Below, piece after piece: positions 63,831 through 64,000 of a stretch of DNA of 64,000 nt. Both the position numbers and the translations under genes were made by a program. The stretch's first letter is position 1. Each line of letters opens with the position of its first letter. The notes beneath the pieces are model-generated. The model made no database searches. It saw only the letters and a list, made by a program, of their open reading frames with translations, and was not told where the DNA came from. The stretch is from Platerodrilus igneus (Eukaryota; Arthropoda; Insecta; Coleoptera; Lycidae), in assembly GCA_036346225.1 (NCBI GenBank), contig JARFIW010000588.1, positions 4,965,501 through 5,029,500 on the forward strand, read 5' to 3'.

Positions 63831-64000
63831 TCTTTTTAAAAACTTTTTCCAATTCTTCGTAACAACATTTATTTACTTAAACAGAAATTACAATTGAATT
63901 TTGACAAACTGGTTTAAAATACTCTAAGTTGAAAATTAAATTATAATTGGAGTTAAATATTGTGAGCAGCCTAAGCAAACTGCAATGTTACAGCTGAAGT
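63831..64000. other. Right-edge non-coding DNA
   Basis: AT-rich; nothing recognised before the window ends. Confidence 0.4.

Noticed and set aside
1..64000. CRISPR array, bacterial operon or prophage
   Set aside because: Repeats are microsatellites, LTRs and fold-backs. Introns, SINE, LINEs and animal gene families show eukaryotic nuclear DNA.

Overview
This window looks like AT-rich nuclear DNA of an insect. It has gt-ag introns, microsatellites, tRNA-derived and LINE retroposons, Polinton, piggyBac and pogo DNA transposons, and BEL, Copia and Gypsy retroelements. The best host gene in it is an insect/animal Mlx-type (bigmax) bHLH gene. A beetle or another holometabolous insect is plausible, but the sequence does not fix the order. 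Nearly all of the 64 kb is nested, mostly dead transposable elements.

Layout. 1-3184: a broken Polinton/Maverick (exonuclease-like ORF, chromodomain integrase, a DUF8207-type protein, packaging-ATPase tail). 3782-4397: an unidentified spliced gene. 4865-11878: a complete BEL/Pao element on the minus strand with two 350-bp LTRs, PBS and PPT; its gag is split by a 590-bp MITE. 11879-15580: a Copia gag/protease split by a piggyBac (12660-15105). 15620-20290: an RTE-type LINE, itself interrupted, plus a second 3' fragment. 20500-21130: Gypsy gag debris. 21617-21992: the first two coding exons of Mlx/bigmax (minus). 22681-23519: BEL gag debris. 24896-24940: a hammerhead ribozyme fold.

25035-59316 is dominated by at least three families of retroelements with very long LTRs (about 1.6-2.0 kb). 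They sit in or beside (TA)n microsatellites and are joined end to end. They carry gag and aspartic protease but no visible reverse transcriptase, and their PBS/leader sequences are often repeated. Nested in or between them are a pogo transposase gene with a small intron (30945-33656), a second Polinton fragment with a palindromic end (39328-40619), and a second BEL element whose Gag begins with a PHD finger (42503-46817).

59700-60292 is a Copia RNase H remnant split by a tRNA-derived SINE with a 13-bp target-site duplication. 60988-61591 is a small two-exon gene for a secreted prepropeptide with an RVRR cleavage site, reminiscent of proline-rich antimicrobial peptide precursors. 62003-63757 is a RNase H-bearing LINE on the minus strand.

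The likely host genes are therefore Mlx/bigmax, the secreted peptide gene, and possibly the three-exon gene. No CRISPR, operon or bacterial feature is present. All element boundaries and spliced models were read by eye; family names rest on recognised motifs, not on a database search.
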